Shown here: positions 53,266 through 62,883 of the stretch, in pieces | Layout of the letters: the number at the start of each line of letters is the position of its first letter | How positions within the stretch are numbered: the first letter of the stretch is position 1 | Assembly (NCBI GenBank): GCA_910575035.1 | Contig: CAJTDL010000001.1 | Coordinates: 124,001 to 188,000 of the forward strand | DNA length: 64,000 nucleotides | Reading direction: 5' to 3' | Source of the DNA: Lachnospiraceae bacterium | GTDB lineage: Bacteria > Bacillota > Clostridia > Lachnospirales > Lachnospiraceae | Position numbers and translations under genes: made by a program | Notes under the pieces: model-generated | Told to the model about the DNA's origin: nothing | The model's database searches: none | What the model saw: the letters and a program-made list of their open reading frames with translations, nothing else

Positions 53266-56200
53266 ATGGGTAATAGAAAGTGGAAATCAATAGCTTCCCT
53301 TGTATTGGCAGCTGCCTTGGCTGTGGGCGGCATAAATGCCCCAAGCCCCCTTACAGTGCAGGCAGAAACTGTGGCAGAGGGCAGGGCAGCGGCAACGGTT
53401 TATTATATTGATGCTGCAAATGGAAATGATTCCAATAATGGGACATCTGAAGCCACTGCATGGAAGACCTTTAAAAATGTGGAAGGATTGGAACTGACGG
53501 CAGGGCAGCAGGTGCTTTTGAAGGCAGGGTGTGTATGGAATAATGAAAAACTGATGCTGAAAAATGCAAAGGGCACCGAAGAAAATCCCGTTATCCTGGG
53601 AAGGTATGGCGAAGGGGATGACCCTGTTATTAATGGAAATGGATGTCCTTGGCTGGATGGCGTAGGCGTCAGCACCAGGAATAAAGAGGATGTGGCTGCT
53701 GTCCATGTCCAAAATTCAGAATACATCACAATCCAGAACCTGGAAGTTACAAACTGGGAAAACGACCCTGGAGATCTGATGGGCGAGGCAGGAGGCAAGG
53801 TACTCTACGACCAGAGCAAATCCATGCTGACAGGGCTTTTGGTAGAGAACCGTGATGCCGGGGAGATCAAGGGCGTTGTAATTAAGGACAACTATGTCCA
53901 TGATGTAAACGGCTATATGTCCCAAAATGGGTCAGAAGGCCATAAAAAAGGCTCCGGCGGCATTATGGCACTGGTAACTGGGGGAAATGTAGAATCCTAT
54001 TATACGGATTTAAAGATTACGGGCAATAAAGTGGAAAAAGTCTGCCATGAGGCTATTTATATGGAGAGCTGCTGGGCAGCCCGTACCCTGGTAGGAGGCG
54101 CAGCCAGCCAGCAGGCAGGAAGCAAAAAATGGGTAGGCTGGCCAAATGTCTATGTGGCGCATAACTATGTGAACAATGTGGCTGGAGATGGGGTTGTGCT
54201 GATTAATGCAGACGGCGGTGTTGCAGAGTACAATCTGGTAACGGCAAGCGCCAGCGAGGAATGGAATTACAGCAGGAACCCGGCTCATGCGGCTATCTGG
54301 ATGTGGGACTGCAATAATGTGACGATGCAGTACAATGAGGCGGCCCATACCACAAGCACACAGGACGGCATGGCCTTTGACTGTGACTACGGCAATCAGA
54401 ATGTGATGTACCAGTACAATTACAGCCATGACAATAAGGGCGGGTTCTGGATGGCTTGCCCTGGACCCTATTATACGGTTAATGCAGTGGTCCGGTATAA
54501 TGTAAGCGTCAATGACGGGCTGTTTGACGGCTCACGTATTGTGCATATTGGTGAATACGGGAGTATTGGAAACCAGGTATATAACAATACCATTTATTGG
54601 AATACAGGATATCAGGAAATAAAAGCTGTAGAACAGGGAACCTGGGTTTGGGGGGCAAACGGCCAGGTAGCTGCCAAGAGCAGCGGAACCGATATTTATA
54701 ACAATATTTTCTGCGGCGACAGTGTGCTGTTTGAGAACCATGAAGGCGTCCGCTATGACTCCAACTGCGTATGGGGAAGCTCCCAGTATGTATATCCCTT
54801 GGATGAGGACAAAAATGCGGTTGTGGCAAACCCAGGCTTTCAGAATGTGAAGGATTATACAGAAGGCAGCTTCAAGGATTACCAGGTTACCCTTGGTGCG
54901 GCAGAAGGCATGAAGCTGCGCCAGGATTCCCCGTGTATCAATGCAGGGCGAGAGTATATGCCGGTGCCGGAAGAGTCTTTCCCAGCCGTTGCCGATGAGC
55001 TGGTACCAACCCATATTACATTGGAGAACCGGGATTATGAAGGAAATGCTGTTCCCTATGCTTCTGCCAATACAGCAGACAGGCGAGTGGATATCGGAGC
55101 CTTTGAGTATCAGGGCGAAGGTACTTACACAGGCGGCGGGGATACCGTTTACCTGAATGCATTGATTGACCAGGCGTCTGGTTACCAGGAAGCAGAATTT
55201 ACAAAAGAGAGCTGGGCAACCCTGCAGGATGCCATCAAAAAAGCAAAAGAAGCGATTGACTCTACACAGAGCCAATTGGTAGCTGCAAGAATCCGCCTGG
55301 AGAATGCGCTGATGAATATGGAACTGTTGGCAGGCGACGGTCCTGGGGATGAGAGGGAAAATATCCTTGCATCCTATGGCGCGCCAAATGACAATGCCGG
55401 GTTTGAAAGTGAAGACACAGACTGGGGATATTGGCAGAGTACTGTTGGGGTATCCGCAGAGGAGGCACGCACAGGCAGCAAGAGCCTGAAAGTAGAACAG
55501 ACAAACAGCAGCCAGACAGCATATTCTGAGATTGGGAGGGTTCCAGTGGAAATCAATACAGAATATGTCCTGGAAGCATGGGTGTACTGCGGCGATCAGG
55601 ATATTACAAGCGTAGGCCTTGAGGCAAAGCACCATAAGAACGTAACTGGAGGCGACGATGTGAAGCTGGCAAATGCCTCGATAGCAGCAGATGCAGAAAC
55701 AGATGACAAGGGATGGAAAAAGGCTGTTCTTCCTTTCCGCACCACGAATTGGCAGCTGATCAGCCTGAGCATAAGCAGCAATATTGGCACCGTATATATG
55801 GACGATGTAACGCTCTATAAAAAAGAGACTGGCACAAAGGTTCCCTTAGACAGAAAAGAGATTGAGGCAGCCATCGCATTAACGCCAAGCTATAGCGCCG
55901 TATCCTATACGGCAGATTCCTGGAAAAATTACCAGGATAAGCTCCTTGCAGCAAAGCTGAAAAGGGTAGATGTGAAGGCAACGCAGGCAAGCCTGGATCA
56001 GGCAGCCCAGGAATTAAAGGCAGCCTTTGAAGCTTTGAAGACCATGGGGGATAAGACGTCCCTGCAAGCCCTGTACCAGGAATATGCCGCAAAGGAAAAA
56101 GGCGATTATACCAATGCAAGCTGGGCGGTGTTCCAGAAGGCATTGGAAAAGGCAAAGGCAGAGCTGGATAAGGATCCTGCAATCCAGCAAGATCTGAATC

Positions 56201-57018
56201 AGGCAGAAAGCGAATTGAGAAATGCATACAACAGGCTGGAGAAGAAAGCAGACAGGCGCTCCCTTCAGGCTCTGTACCAGCAATGCGCAGCAAAGCACAA
56301 GGAGGATTATACAGATGCAAGCTGGAAAGCATTCCAGGATGCATTGGAAAAGGCAAAGGCAGTGCTGGATGAGGATGAGCCTTCACAGGAGAAAATTGAC
56401 AATGCCCGTGTAGAACTGCTCCGTGCGCGGGATGCCCTTCAGGTGTCTGCGTCACGGCCAAAGACCCAGAAAATCAGCTATACAAAAACTTATGAGAAGG
56501 CTTATAAAGCAAACGCCTCCTTTAAGCTGAATGCAAAAGTAAAAACAGGTAACGGGAAGCTGAGTTATGCAACATCAGATAAGAAGGTAGCAACCGTTGA
56601 TAAGAATGGAAAGGTTACCATTAAGGGAATTGGTATCTGCACCATTACAGTAAAAGCCTCTGCAACCAAGGGATACAAGGCTGCCTCTGTAAAGGTAAAA
56701 GTAACTGTGAAGCCGCAGAAGCTGTCTATAAAGGCTGCCAAGGCTGTGAAGGGCCGTAAGCTAACCGTAAGCTGGAAGAAGGATTCCAAGGTAACCGGAT
56801 ATCAGGTGCAGTGCTGTCTGAAGAAAAACTTTAAGGCCGGCGTTAAAAAGGTTGAGGTTAAGAAGGCAAGCAAGGTTTCTGCAACATTCAGCAAATTAAC
56901 GAAGGCCAAAAAATATTATGTAAGGCTCCGCAGCTACAAAACTGTAAAGGTGAATGGAAAAAATACAAAGATTTACAGTGACTGGAGCAGTGTTACACTG
57001 AGCGGAAAGATAAAATAG
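53266..57018 (+). CDS. Secreted parallel beta-helix polysaccharide-active protein
   Basis: A 1250-residue exported protein. Signal peptide (1-33); right-handed parallel beta-helix domain (about 43-620: YYIDAANGNDSNNGTSEATAWKT, VHVQNSEYITIQNLEV, YMESCWAARTL); FIVAR (about 628-690); CBM4/9-like module (about 698-845: DNAGFESEDTDWGYW ... YMDDVTLYK); three FIVAR repeats (about 861-1058); Big_2 (1068-1148); FN3-like (1150-1250). Beta-helix proteins of this kind are often lyases or glycosidases of the pectate-lyase or GH families; the reaction cannot be told from sequence by eye. The last 180 residues closely resemble those of the preceding protein, also at the DNA level, indicating duplication. 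ATG 53266 follows GGAAGGAA. Confidence 0.85.
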   Translation: MGNRKWKSIASLVLAAALAVGGINAPSPLTVQAETVAEGRAAATVYYIDAANGNDSNNGTSEATAWKTFKNVEGLELTAGQQVLLKAGCVWNNEKLMLKNAKGTEENPVILGRYGEGDDPVINGNGCPWLDGVGVSTRNKEDVAAVHVQNSEYITIQNLEVTNWENDPGDLMGEAGGKVLYDQSKSMLTGLLVENRDAGEIKGVVIKDNYVHDVNGYMSQNGSEGHKKGSGGIMALVTGGNVESYYTDLKITGNKVEKVCHEAIYMESCWAARTLVGGAASQQAGSKKWVGWPNVYVAHNYVNNVAGDGVVLINADGGVAEYNLVTASASEEWNYSRNPAHAAIWMWDCNNVTMQYNEAAHTTSTQDGMAFDCDYGNQNVMYQYNYSHDNKGGFWMACPGPYYTVNAVVRYNVSVNDGLFDGSRIVHIGEYGSIGNQVYNNTIYWNTGYQEIKAVEQGTWVWGANGQVAAKSSGTDIYNNIFCGDSVLFENHEGVRYDSNCVWGSSQYVYPLDEDKNAVVANPGFQNVKDYTEGSFKDYQVTLGAAEGMKLRQDSPCINAGREYMPVPEESFPAVADELVPTHITLENRDYEGNAVPYASANTADRRVDIGAFEYQGEGTYTGGGDTVYLNALIDQASGYQEAEFTKESWATLQDAIKKAKEAIDSTQSQLVAARIRLENALMNMELLAGDGPGDERENILASYGAPNDNAGFESEDTDWGYWQSTVGVSAEEARTGSKSLKVEQTNSSQTAYSEIGRVPVEINTEYVLEAWVYCGDQDITSVGLEAKHHKNVTGGDDVKLANASIAADAETDDKGWKKAVLPFRTTNWQLISLSISSNIGTVYMDDVTLYKKETGTKVPLDRKEIEAAIALTPSYSAVSYTADSWKNYQDKLLAAKLKRVDVKATQASLDQAAQELKAAFEALKTMGDKTSLQALYQEYAAKEKGDYTNASWAVFQKALEKAKAELDKDPAIQQDLNQAESELRNAYNRLEKKADRRSLQALYQQCAAKHKEDYTDASWKAFQDALEKAKAVLDEDEPSQEKIDNARVELLRARDALQVSASRPKTQKISYTKTYEKAYKANASFKLNAKVKTGNGKLSYATSDKKVATVDKNGKVTIKGIGICTITVKASATKGYKAASVKVKVTVKPQKLSIKAAKAVKGRKLTVSWKKDSKVTGYQVQCCLKKNFKAGVKKVEVKKASKVSATFSKLTKAKKYYVRLRSYKTVKVNGKNTKIYSDWSSVTLSGKIK

Positions 57019-57113
57019 CGCTGCTGGCAAGGAACGGATTTTGGGCTTGTACTGAAGCAGTGCGAAGCTGAGCAGAGAGGCAAAATAACCTTAAGAAAGG
57101 AATTAAAGTCAGG

Positions 57114-58262
57114 ATGCAGGGCAAGTATCGAAAGGCTTTCCTGGGCATTATGGCAATTTTGAGTGCCGCGGCGATTACAGGCTGCGGCACTCGTTCCATA
57201 AAAGACAGTGATGTTGTTATGGAGATTGCAGGACAGCCTGTTGTGAAAGCGGAATATCAAATGGTTTTGCAGGGCTATGTTGCAGAGGTGAAAAGCCAGT
57301 ACAGCACAGAGGAAGCAAATGCAGAGGATTTCTGGGACATGGATCAGGATGGGAAAGAGCCCCTGGCACAGATTATGGAGCTTGCCAAGGATGACCTTAT
57401 CCATAAAAAGGCCGTGGCACAGCTTGCAAAAGCGGCTGGTATTGCGGGAGAAACAGATTATATGTCGATTGCAGGGAAGTTGGAAACCGAGAATGCAGAT
57501 CGGGGGAATAAAGCGGCTTCAGGGGAAGTGGTCTATGGCCTTACCTCCTTTCAGCAGCAGGACTATTATTCTTATGTTTATACAAATCTGGAAGCACAGC
57601 TATTGGAAAGCCTGAAGGCCAGCCATCCTATTTCCGATCAGGAGTTAGAGCAGATTTACCAGGAGGATCAGGAGCGCTATACCAGTGATATCTCTGTCCG
57701 GATGCTGGTGGGGGAGATGCCGTCAGAGGCTGCCATGAGCCATGAGCCGCTGCCGCAAACAGAGCCAGGCCAGGAGGAATCCCCGGAAGCTGGAACAAGC
57801 CAAGGGCAGTCATCAGAAGCAGGCACGCCTCAGGGACAGTCATTGAAAGATAGAACGGAACTGGCACAGCAGGTAAAATTATCTATGGAGGAGGGGAAGG
57901 ATATAGAAGCCCTCACAGAGCAGTATCCAGAAATTAATTTCTATGAACTGAAGCTGTCTTCCTTAAATACACAGGAGGGCAAAAGCGGCGTTTATGCCCA
58001 GCGTTGGATAGCTGCATCTACTATGGAACAAGGGGAAGTCTGTGAACCATTTTTTATCGGTGAAAATATCATGGTAATGCGCTGCCTGGATCGGGCTGAA
58101 AAAGTGAAGGAGCCCTTTGAGGATGTGAAGGGGGTGCTGAAAAGCGAGGTACAGACAAGCCTGGCACAGGAAGACATCGAGAAGGCAATCCAGGAGGCAG
58201 AAATTAACGTCCAAGAGGAAATATTAAAACAGGCTGCCAAGGAAGCCTTAATACCAGAATAA
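57114..58262 (+). CDS. PpiC/SurA-like foldase lipoprotein
   Basis: A 382-residue lipoprotein: signal peptide with lipobox AITGC (Cys near residue 23), SurA_N-like helical domain (about 35-185) and a degenerate parvulin-type segment (about 190-350: ISVRMLVGEMP, GVYAQRWIAASTMEQGEVCEPFFIGENIMVMRCLDR). The two halves of that segment are separated by a Gln/Ser/Glu/Gly insert with two PEAG(T)SQGQS-like repeats (about 215-240). It is related in design to the foldase at 1316-2641. It starts 95 nt after the beta-helix gene without a visible promoter, so it may be co-expressed to help fold the large exported enzymes (inference). Confidence 0.8.
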   Translation: MQGKYRKAFLGIMAILSAAAITGCGTRSIKDSDVVMEIAGQPVVKAEYQMVLQGYVAEVKSQYSTEEANAEDFWDMDQDGKEPLAQIMELAKDDLIHKKAVAQLAKAAGIAGETDYMSIAGKLETENADRGNKAASGEVVYGLTSFQQQDYYSYVYTNLEAQLLESLKASHPISDQELEQIYQEDQERYTSDISVRMLVGEMPSEAAMSHEPLPQTEPGQEESPEAGTSQGQSSEAGTPQGQSLKDRTELAQQVKLSMEEGKDIEALTEQYPEINFYELKLSSLNTQEGKSGVYAQRWIAASTMEQGEVCEPFFIGENIMVMRCLDRAEKVKEPFEDVKGVLKSEVQTSLAQEDIEKAIQEAEINVQEEILKQAAKEALIPE

Positions 58263-58513
58263 GGGTATGGATTAAGGATTTCTAAATGTTTGGCTTTTCT
58301 GAGTTTCTATCTGTGGTATTGATCTCAGCCGTTGGAGATCTTAAGGAAGACTGCGGAATGATAAGGATGGATGATGGGCAAAGCATGAATATAGCAGATG
58401 TAATGTTTGTTCCATATCATAAATAGTGCCTGCTGGTTAAGCAGGTATGTGGTAATGCAGTCCATGCCATAACAGCGTTTGCGTAAGTAACGATACATAG
58501 AAAAGCCACTTTG

Positions 58514-58550
58514 CAGGATTTCGGATATTTTGTCCGAAATCCTGTTTTTT
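58514..58550 (+). terminator. Terminator of the glycanase operon; rest of 58263-58627 is empty
   Basis: CAGGATTTCGGA (58514-58525), 7-nt loop, TCCGAAATCCTG (58533-58544), T6: a perfect 12-bp stem. In the 365-bp gap 58263-58627 I see no gene; an 81-codon minus-strand frame (58325-58570) has no ribosome site and runs through this hairpin. Confidence 0.9.
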
Positions 58551-58627
58551 AAGTTAAGAGCCGTTTTCATTACGAGTAGCCATTTAATGGAACTGGTATG
58601 GTTAAGAGGATTATATTATTTCGGCGG

Positions 58628-59254
58628 TTAAAGATTCTGGTAATAAAAGACAGCCAGCTGTGTCCGGTCCCGCAATTCCAGCTTCTCTAAAATGGAGCTT
58701 AGGTAGTTGCGTACTGTCCCCTCGCTTAGAAAAAGCTGTCCTGCAATTTCCCGGTTGCTGCACCCTTCTGCCACCAGTTCAATAATATCCAATTCCTTGT
58801 CTGTAATGCCTTTGGCATGGTAGCCGTATTTCGGATGGCTGTCTTTGGCAAGGAAATCCGGCAGCCGCGTTATGATTTCGCTTCCAAATACGCTCTGCCC
58901 TTGCGCCACAGCCTTTAGGGCAGGAAGCAGGCACTCAAAATCCTGTTTCAGTATATATCCTTTAGCTCCCAAACGCAGCGCCTGGACAATATAAGCATCA
59001 TCTAAAAATGTGGTCAGGAATAAAATTTTTGCCTCCGGGTATGTGCCTAAAATTTTTCTGGCGGCCTCTAACCCACTCATCCCATCCATACGGATATCCA
59101 TAAGCAGCACATTTGGCTGGCACTGCCCATAAAGAGCCACAGCCTCCGCCCCATCCTTTCCCATTCCCAATACACGGATTTCCCCAGAGGCTTCCAAGAT
59201 AGTCTTTAAAGACTGGGAAACAAATGGGTCGTCATCCACAATCACAAGATTCAT
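58628..59254 (-). CDS. NarL/DesR-type response regulator
   Basis: A 208-residue two-component regulator. Receiver domain (1-118) with phospho-acceptor Asp in LLMDIRMDGMSG (Asp near 53), acidic pair VDDDPF, Thr FLTTF and Lys of LGAKGYI. C-terminal LuxR-type helix-turn-helix (about 142-205: ITDKELDIIELVAEGCSNREIAGQLFLSEGTVRNYLSSILEKLELRDRTQLA). It is translated with the histidine kinase gene just upstream (32-nt gap) and points away from the ABC-2 exporter genes. The likely target is the exporter promoter, where a palindrome lies at 60517-60530. Confidence 0.93.
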   Translation of the reverse strand: MNLVIVDDDPFVSQSLKTILEASGEIRVLGMGKDGAEAVALYGQCQPNVLLMDIRMDGMSGLEAARKILGTYPEAKILFLTTFLDDAYIVQALRLGAKGYILKQDFECLLPALKAVAQGQSVFGSEIITRLPDFLAKDSHPKYGYHAKGITDKELDIIELVAEGCSNREIAGQLFLSEGTVRNYLSSILEKLELRDRTQLAVFYYQNL

Positions 59255-59286
59255 AGCAAAGGCTCCTTTCTATAATATAATGGTCA

Positions 59287-60414
59287 TTATGCATTCGCTT
59301 TCTCACTTGGGATAGACACAAAAATGCGGAATCCGCGCCTTGTGGACAGGGAGAAATGCCCATTCAGGCTTTCTGCCCGCTTCTTCATATTTTTTAATCC
59401 CAATCCAGAGCCGTCCCCTTCCTTTTTTTCCAGATTCAGGCCATCCCCATTGTCTTCGATCATCAGCTGATAAAATCCCGGATGTTCCCGCAGCGTAATG
59501 GAAACAGCGTCTGCATTGCTGTGGCGCGCAGTATTTGACAGAGCCTCTTTTGTTATGGCAATAAAGCAGTACTTCACAGAAGATGGCACAAAACGCCCCA
59601 TATCATAATCCAGGTGAATCTGGCAGCCAGTAAAATCAGAAAATAAGTCTTTTATGGCACATTCCAAATCTATGGAATCGTCATGAATATCATGCACGCT
59701 ATTACGGATGGCATCCATAGCCATGGATAAAGAGCCTTTCAAGGCTGTGAGCGGCTCTTTTAAGCCTTCCTGCTGGTTTATGGCCATAAGGGCGCCAGAC
59801 TGCAGGAGGGAACGGGACAGCATATGCCCCACATTGTCATGGATCTCCCGGGCTATACGGTTCCGCTCTTTCAGCGTAGCAATGTGGATTTCATGGTTTT
59901 GTTTTTCAGCCAGATCCCGGTTTTTCTGCTGCAGGAGCAGGTTGTATTCTGTGGCAGTATCCCGCAGCAGGCGGAAATCCTGCTTGAGCTGTATGAGCCC
60001 CTTCGTTCGGAAAGCCAGCAGCCAGGCCAGGACATACAATAACAGTACGGTCCAGAGATAGATGGCCTGTTCCCCGCGAAACGAAAGAAAAGGGAAAATC
60101 CCGGCGGCAAAATAGGAATACCCGTCAAGTGCCAGGGCAAGCTCATAAAACAGGAAAGGCAGCAGAAAGCCAAAGGCTGGATGGAAAAGGCTGGCCGCTG
60201 CCAGAAGAAACCATAGGAAAATAAGCGCAAGCCGGGAGGCAGCTGGAAGCCGGCGCAGAGGAAAGCCATCCAGGTTACAGCAGCCACAGAAGCAGAGAAA
60301 AATTATGGACGATAAAAGGGCAACTACATGGAGCAGGGATAATTGAGGCGCCCAATGAAAAAAAAGCAGCGCACAGCCTGCAAAGAGGATAAATTTATCA
60401 AGTAGGATTGACAT
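59287..60414 (-). CDS. HisKA_3-type membrane sensor histidine kinase
   Basis: A 375-residue kinase of the DesK/NarX type. Five or more N-terminal membrane helices (about 5-145) with little extracellular sequence suggest sensing within the membrane. A coiled linker (about 150-190) leads to the HisKA_3 domain with the phospho-His in AREIHDNVGHMLS (near residue 193), and a HATPase domain (about 285-372: SNTARHSNADAVSITL, IEDNGDGLNL, GSGLGLKNMKKRAESL). AAAGGAT precedes the ATG. It has its own promoter and forms an operon with the regulator. Confidence 0.93.
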   Translation of the reverse strand: MSILLDKFILFAGCALLFFHWAPQLSLLHVVALLSSIIFLCFCGCCNLDGFPLRRLPAASRLALIFLWFLLAAASLFHPAFGFLLPFLFYELALALDGYSYFAAGIFPFLSFRGEQAIYLWTVLLLYVLAWLLAFRTKGLIQLKQDFRLLRDTATEYNLLLQQKNRDLAEKQNHEIHIATLKERNRIAREIHDNVGHMLSRSLLQSGALMAINQQEGLKEPLTALKGSLSMAMDAIRNSVHDIHDDSIDLECAIKDLFSDFTGCQIHLDYDMGRFVPSSVKYCFIAITKEALSNTARHSNADAVSITLREHPGFYQLMIEDNGDGLNLEKKEGDGSGLGLKNMKKRAESLNGHFSLSTRRGFRIFVSIPSEKANA

Positions 60415-60470
60415 GGGGGATCCTTTCTAAACAGTATTTTATAATGCCAAAAGAACAGCTGTATGCAGCA

Positions 60471-60499
60471 ATTATACTATATTGTATGGAATGTGTCCA
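60471..60499 (-). promoter_or_regulatory. Sigma-A promoter of the two-component operon
   Basis: Minus strand TGGACA (60499-60494), 17-bp spacer, TATAAT (60476-60471), about 55 nt before the kinase start. Confidence 0.72.
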
Positions 60500-60516
60500 A
60501 GGAATTAGTGGAAAAC

Positions 60517-60530
60517 ATGACAATTGTCAT
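60517..60530. promoter_or_regulatory. Palindromic operator, probable regulator binding site
   Basis: ATGACAATTGTCAT is a perfect 14-bp palindrome between the divergent kinase and exporter promoters, centred about 64 bp before the predicted exporter transcription start. It resembles the TGAC-rich palindromes bound by DesR/LiaR-type regulators. Confidence 0.65.
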
Positions 60531-60552
60531 ATTGGGAAATGACATGTGGCAC

Positions 60553-60581
60553 TGGAATTTCAGGACAGAAATTATTAGAAT
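60553..60581 (+). promoter_or_regulatory. Exporter promoter with weak -35
   Basis: TGGAAT (60553-60558), 17-bp spacer, TAGAAT (60576-60581). The weak -35 fits a promoter needing activation. The leader is about 150 nt. Confidence 0.5.
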
Positions 60582-60738
60582 AATGGTAACCGTTCAGCAA
60601 GCCTGCGCATTTGCTGTGGTGACGGTAAGAAAATAATTCAGAAGCGCAAAAACTCTGTATGTAGGTGAATCTTATTCTGGCGGTTGGCACCAAAAGAAAG
60701 TGCGGATATTCGTTTTTAGAAAAGGAGAGTGAGCAAAA

Positions 60739-61692
60739 ATGGCAGGAAAAGTAGTGGAAATAGAGAATCTGGTGAAACGGTATAAAGATCTGGTAGCATT
60801 GGACCATCTGGATCTTGCGGTAGAGGAAGGTGAGGTTTTTGGCCTGTTAGGGCCGAATGGATCCGGGAAGACTACGGCAATCAATTGCATTTTAGCTTTA
60901 CTGCATTTTGACAAGGGAAGCGTGAAGGTATTCGGGGAGGAAATGCAGCCAAACAGCTATGGAATAAAAAAGCAGATCGGGGTGGTGCTGCAGAATGTGG
61001 CAGTATTTGAGGAGCTGACAGTGCAGGAGAATATTGATTATTTCTGCGGGCTTTATGTGCGGGACAAAAAGACGCGCAGGCAATATGTGGAAGATGCGGT
61101 CGTTTTTTCCGGATTGGAGGATTTTCGGAAGTTTTATCCCAAGAAGCTGTCAGGAGGGCTGCTGCGCAGGCTGAATATTGCCTGTGGGATTGCCCATAAG
61201 CCCAGGCTGATTATCCTGGATGAGCCAACCGTAGCGGTAGACCCCCAGAGCAGAAACCGCATTTTAGAAGGGATCCAGGAGCTTAACCGCCAGGGCGCGA
61301 CAGTTATTTATACTTCCCACTATATGGAAGAGGTAGAGCAGATCTGCAGCCGCATTGCCATATTGGATAAGGGCAGGCGTATTGCCACTGGCACAAAAGA
61401 GGAATTGAAGTCCATGATCAAAATGGGTGAGAAAATCCATGTGGAGGTAATGGGTCTCCAGCCCTTCCAGTTAGAGGAAATCAAAGAGCTGCGCCATGTA
61501 TACCAGGCAGAGTACCAGGAGGGAAACTTAGAAATCCGCTGCAGCAAAGGCAGGCATAACCTGGTGCATATCCTGGATTATTTTAGAAAACAGGAAATCC
61601 CCTTTGGACGCGTATACTCCGAACTGCCTACGCTGAATGATGTGTTCTTGGAAATCACTGGAAAAGAATTACGTGATTCAGCTGAAAGTTAA
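60739..61692 (+). CDS. ABC-2 exporter ATP-binding protein
   Basis: A 317-residue ATPase of the DrrA/CcmA type. Walker A GPNGSGKTT (near 40), Q-loop VVLQNVAVF, signature LSGGLLRRLNIACGIA (near 140), Walker B LIILDEPTVAVDP and the H-loop YTSHYMEEVEQI. The C-terminal extension (about 225-310) is typical of drug or bacteriocin self-resistance exporters. The signature reads LSGGLLRR rather than LSGGQxxR. RBS AAAGGAGAG. First gene of a three-gene exporter operon facing away from the two-component system. Substrate unknown. Confidence 0.93.
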   Translation: MAGKVVEIENLVKRYKDLVALDHLDLAVEEGEVFGLLGPNGSGKTTAINCILALLHFDKGSVKVFGEEMQPNSYGIKKQIGVVLQNVAVFEELTVQENIDYFCGLYVRDKKTRRQYVEDAVVFSGLEDFRKFYPKKLSGGLLRRLNIACGIAHKPRLIILDEPTVAVDPQSRNRILEGIQELNRQGATVIYTSHYMEEVEQICSRIAILDKGRRIATGTKEELKSMIKMGEKIHVEVMGLQPFQLEEIKELRHVYQAEYQEGNLEIRCSKGRHNLVHILDYFRKQEIPFGRVYSELPTLNDVFLEITGKELRDSAES

Positions 61693-61728
61693 CCAAGATA
61701 AGCTGCAAACCCTAAAAGGAGGAAAAAT

Positions 61729-62883
61729 ATGTTTTTCAGACTATACAAATACGCCCTGCTGCGCTCTATGCGCCAAAAACTAAATGTTTTCTGGAACCTG
61801 ATCTTCCCTGTCATATTAGGGACACTGTTCCAACTGGCCTTTGGGAATTTTTTAGAACAAGAGGTGATCTTCCATCCGATTCCAATCGCTTATGTAGAAG
61901 GCGCACAGGCCGACGAATCCTTTACAGAAGTATTGGGAACCCTGGAAACCGACAGTTCCCTTATCCAAGTGCGCACAGCAGATATGGAAGAGGCCAAAAC
62001 GCTTTTAAAGGATGGGGAAGTAAAAGGCATTTTCTGTAACGGGGCGCAGGAAGCAGATTCCAACAGCCAGCCCGTCCATCTGATCGTTTCTGGCCAGGGA
62101 ATTGACCAGAGTATTTTAAACGCCATATTGGAGCAGTATGCGCATACCATCCGCATCTTTACACAGATTGGCAAAACCCATCCTGAGCGGATTCAGGCAG
62201 CCGCCTCTGTTCTGGAAAGGGAATGCCAATACTTAAAAGAAGGCAAAATATCCGGCCAGCCTGTAGTCAACACATTAGACTATTTTTATTCCCTGTTGGC
62301 CATGAACTGCCTGATGGGAGCCACCACAGGCCTGATGTGCGCCATAAGGTTTAAGGCAGATCTGTCCAGCCTGGCAGCAAGGCGGGTAGTGGCCAGCACA
62401 AACCGGTTTTGCGTCCTAATGGCAGATTTAGCAGCGAATATTACCTTGCAGTTTTTCTATCTGGTATTTTCTGCCAGCTACCTGATGTTTGCCCTAAAGG
62501 TCCCTATGGGAAACCAGTGGGGATGGATGTTGCTGACCCTGTTTTTGGGATGTGTATTGGGGATCACGATAGGATTTTTTATCGGAGTTGTGGGTAAACA
62601 GCAGGAAAATACGAAAGAGGGCATTTGCATCACTGTTATGATGATATCCAGCTTTTTCAGCGGCCTGATGATTGCGGATATGCGGCGGCTGGTGGAATCC
62701 TATGCGCCCTGGTTTGCCGGCATCAACCCAGCTTCCCTGATCACAAAAGCCTTTTACAGCCTGAATGTCTATGAAACATATACCCGGTATGCCCAGAGCA
62801 TGGGAATGCTGTTGCTCTTATCAATCCTGTTTGGGGCAGGAGCCCTTGCCATAGTAAGGAGGGAACGCTATGCCAGTATTTAA
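61729..62883 (+). CDS. ABC-2 type permease, first
   Basis: A 384-residue membrane protein: an N-terminal helix (about 20-40), an extracellular domain (about 45-190) and five C-terminal helices (about 200-375), the layout of ABC2_membrane_3 permeases. It includes VNTLDYFYSLLAMNCLMGATTGLM and FSGLMIADMRRLVES. RBS AAGGAGG. It overlaps the next permease by 14 nt in another frame, showing translational coupling; the two probably form a heterodimer with the ATPase at 60739. Confidence 0.9.
   Translation: MFFRLYKYALLRSMRQKLNVFWNLIFPVILGTLFQLAFGNFLEQEVIFHPIPIAYVEGAQADESFTEVLGTLETDSSLIQVRTADMEEAKTLLKDGEVKGIFCNGAQEADSNSQPVHLIVSGQGIDQSILNAILEQYAHTIRIFTQIGKTHPERIQAAASVLERECQYLKEGKISGQPVVNTLDYFYSLLAMNCLMGATTGLMCAIRFKADLSSLAARRVVASTNRFCVLMADLAANITLQFFYLVFSASYLMFALKVPMGNQWGWMLLTLFLGCVLGITIGFFIGVVGKQQENTKEGICITVMMISSFFSGLMIADMRRLVESYAPWFAGINPASLITKAFYSLNVYETYTRYAQSMGMLLLLSILFGAGALAIVRRERYASI

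Noticed and set aside
58325-58570. 81-codon minus-strand frame
   Set aside because: It includes a 12-bp terminator hairpin with T-run and lacks a ribosome site.
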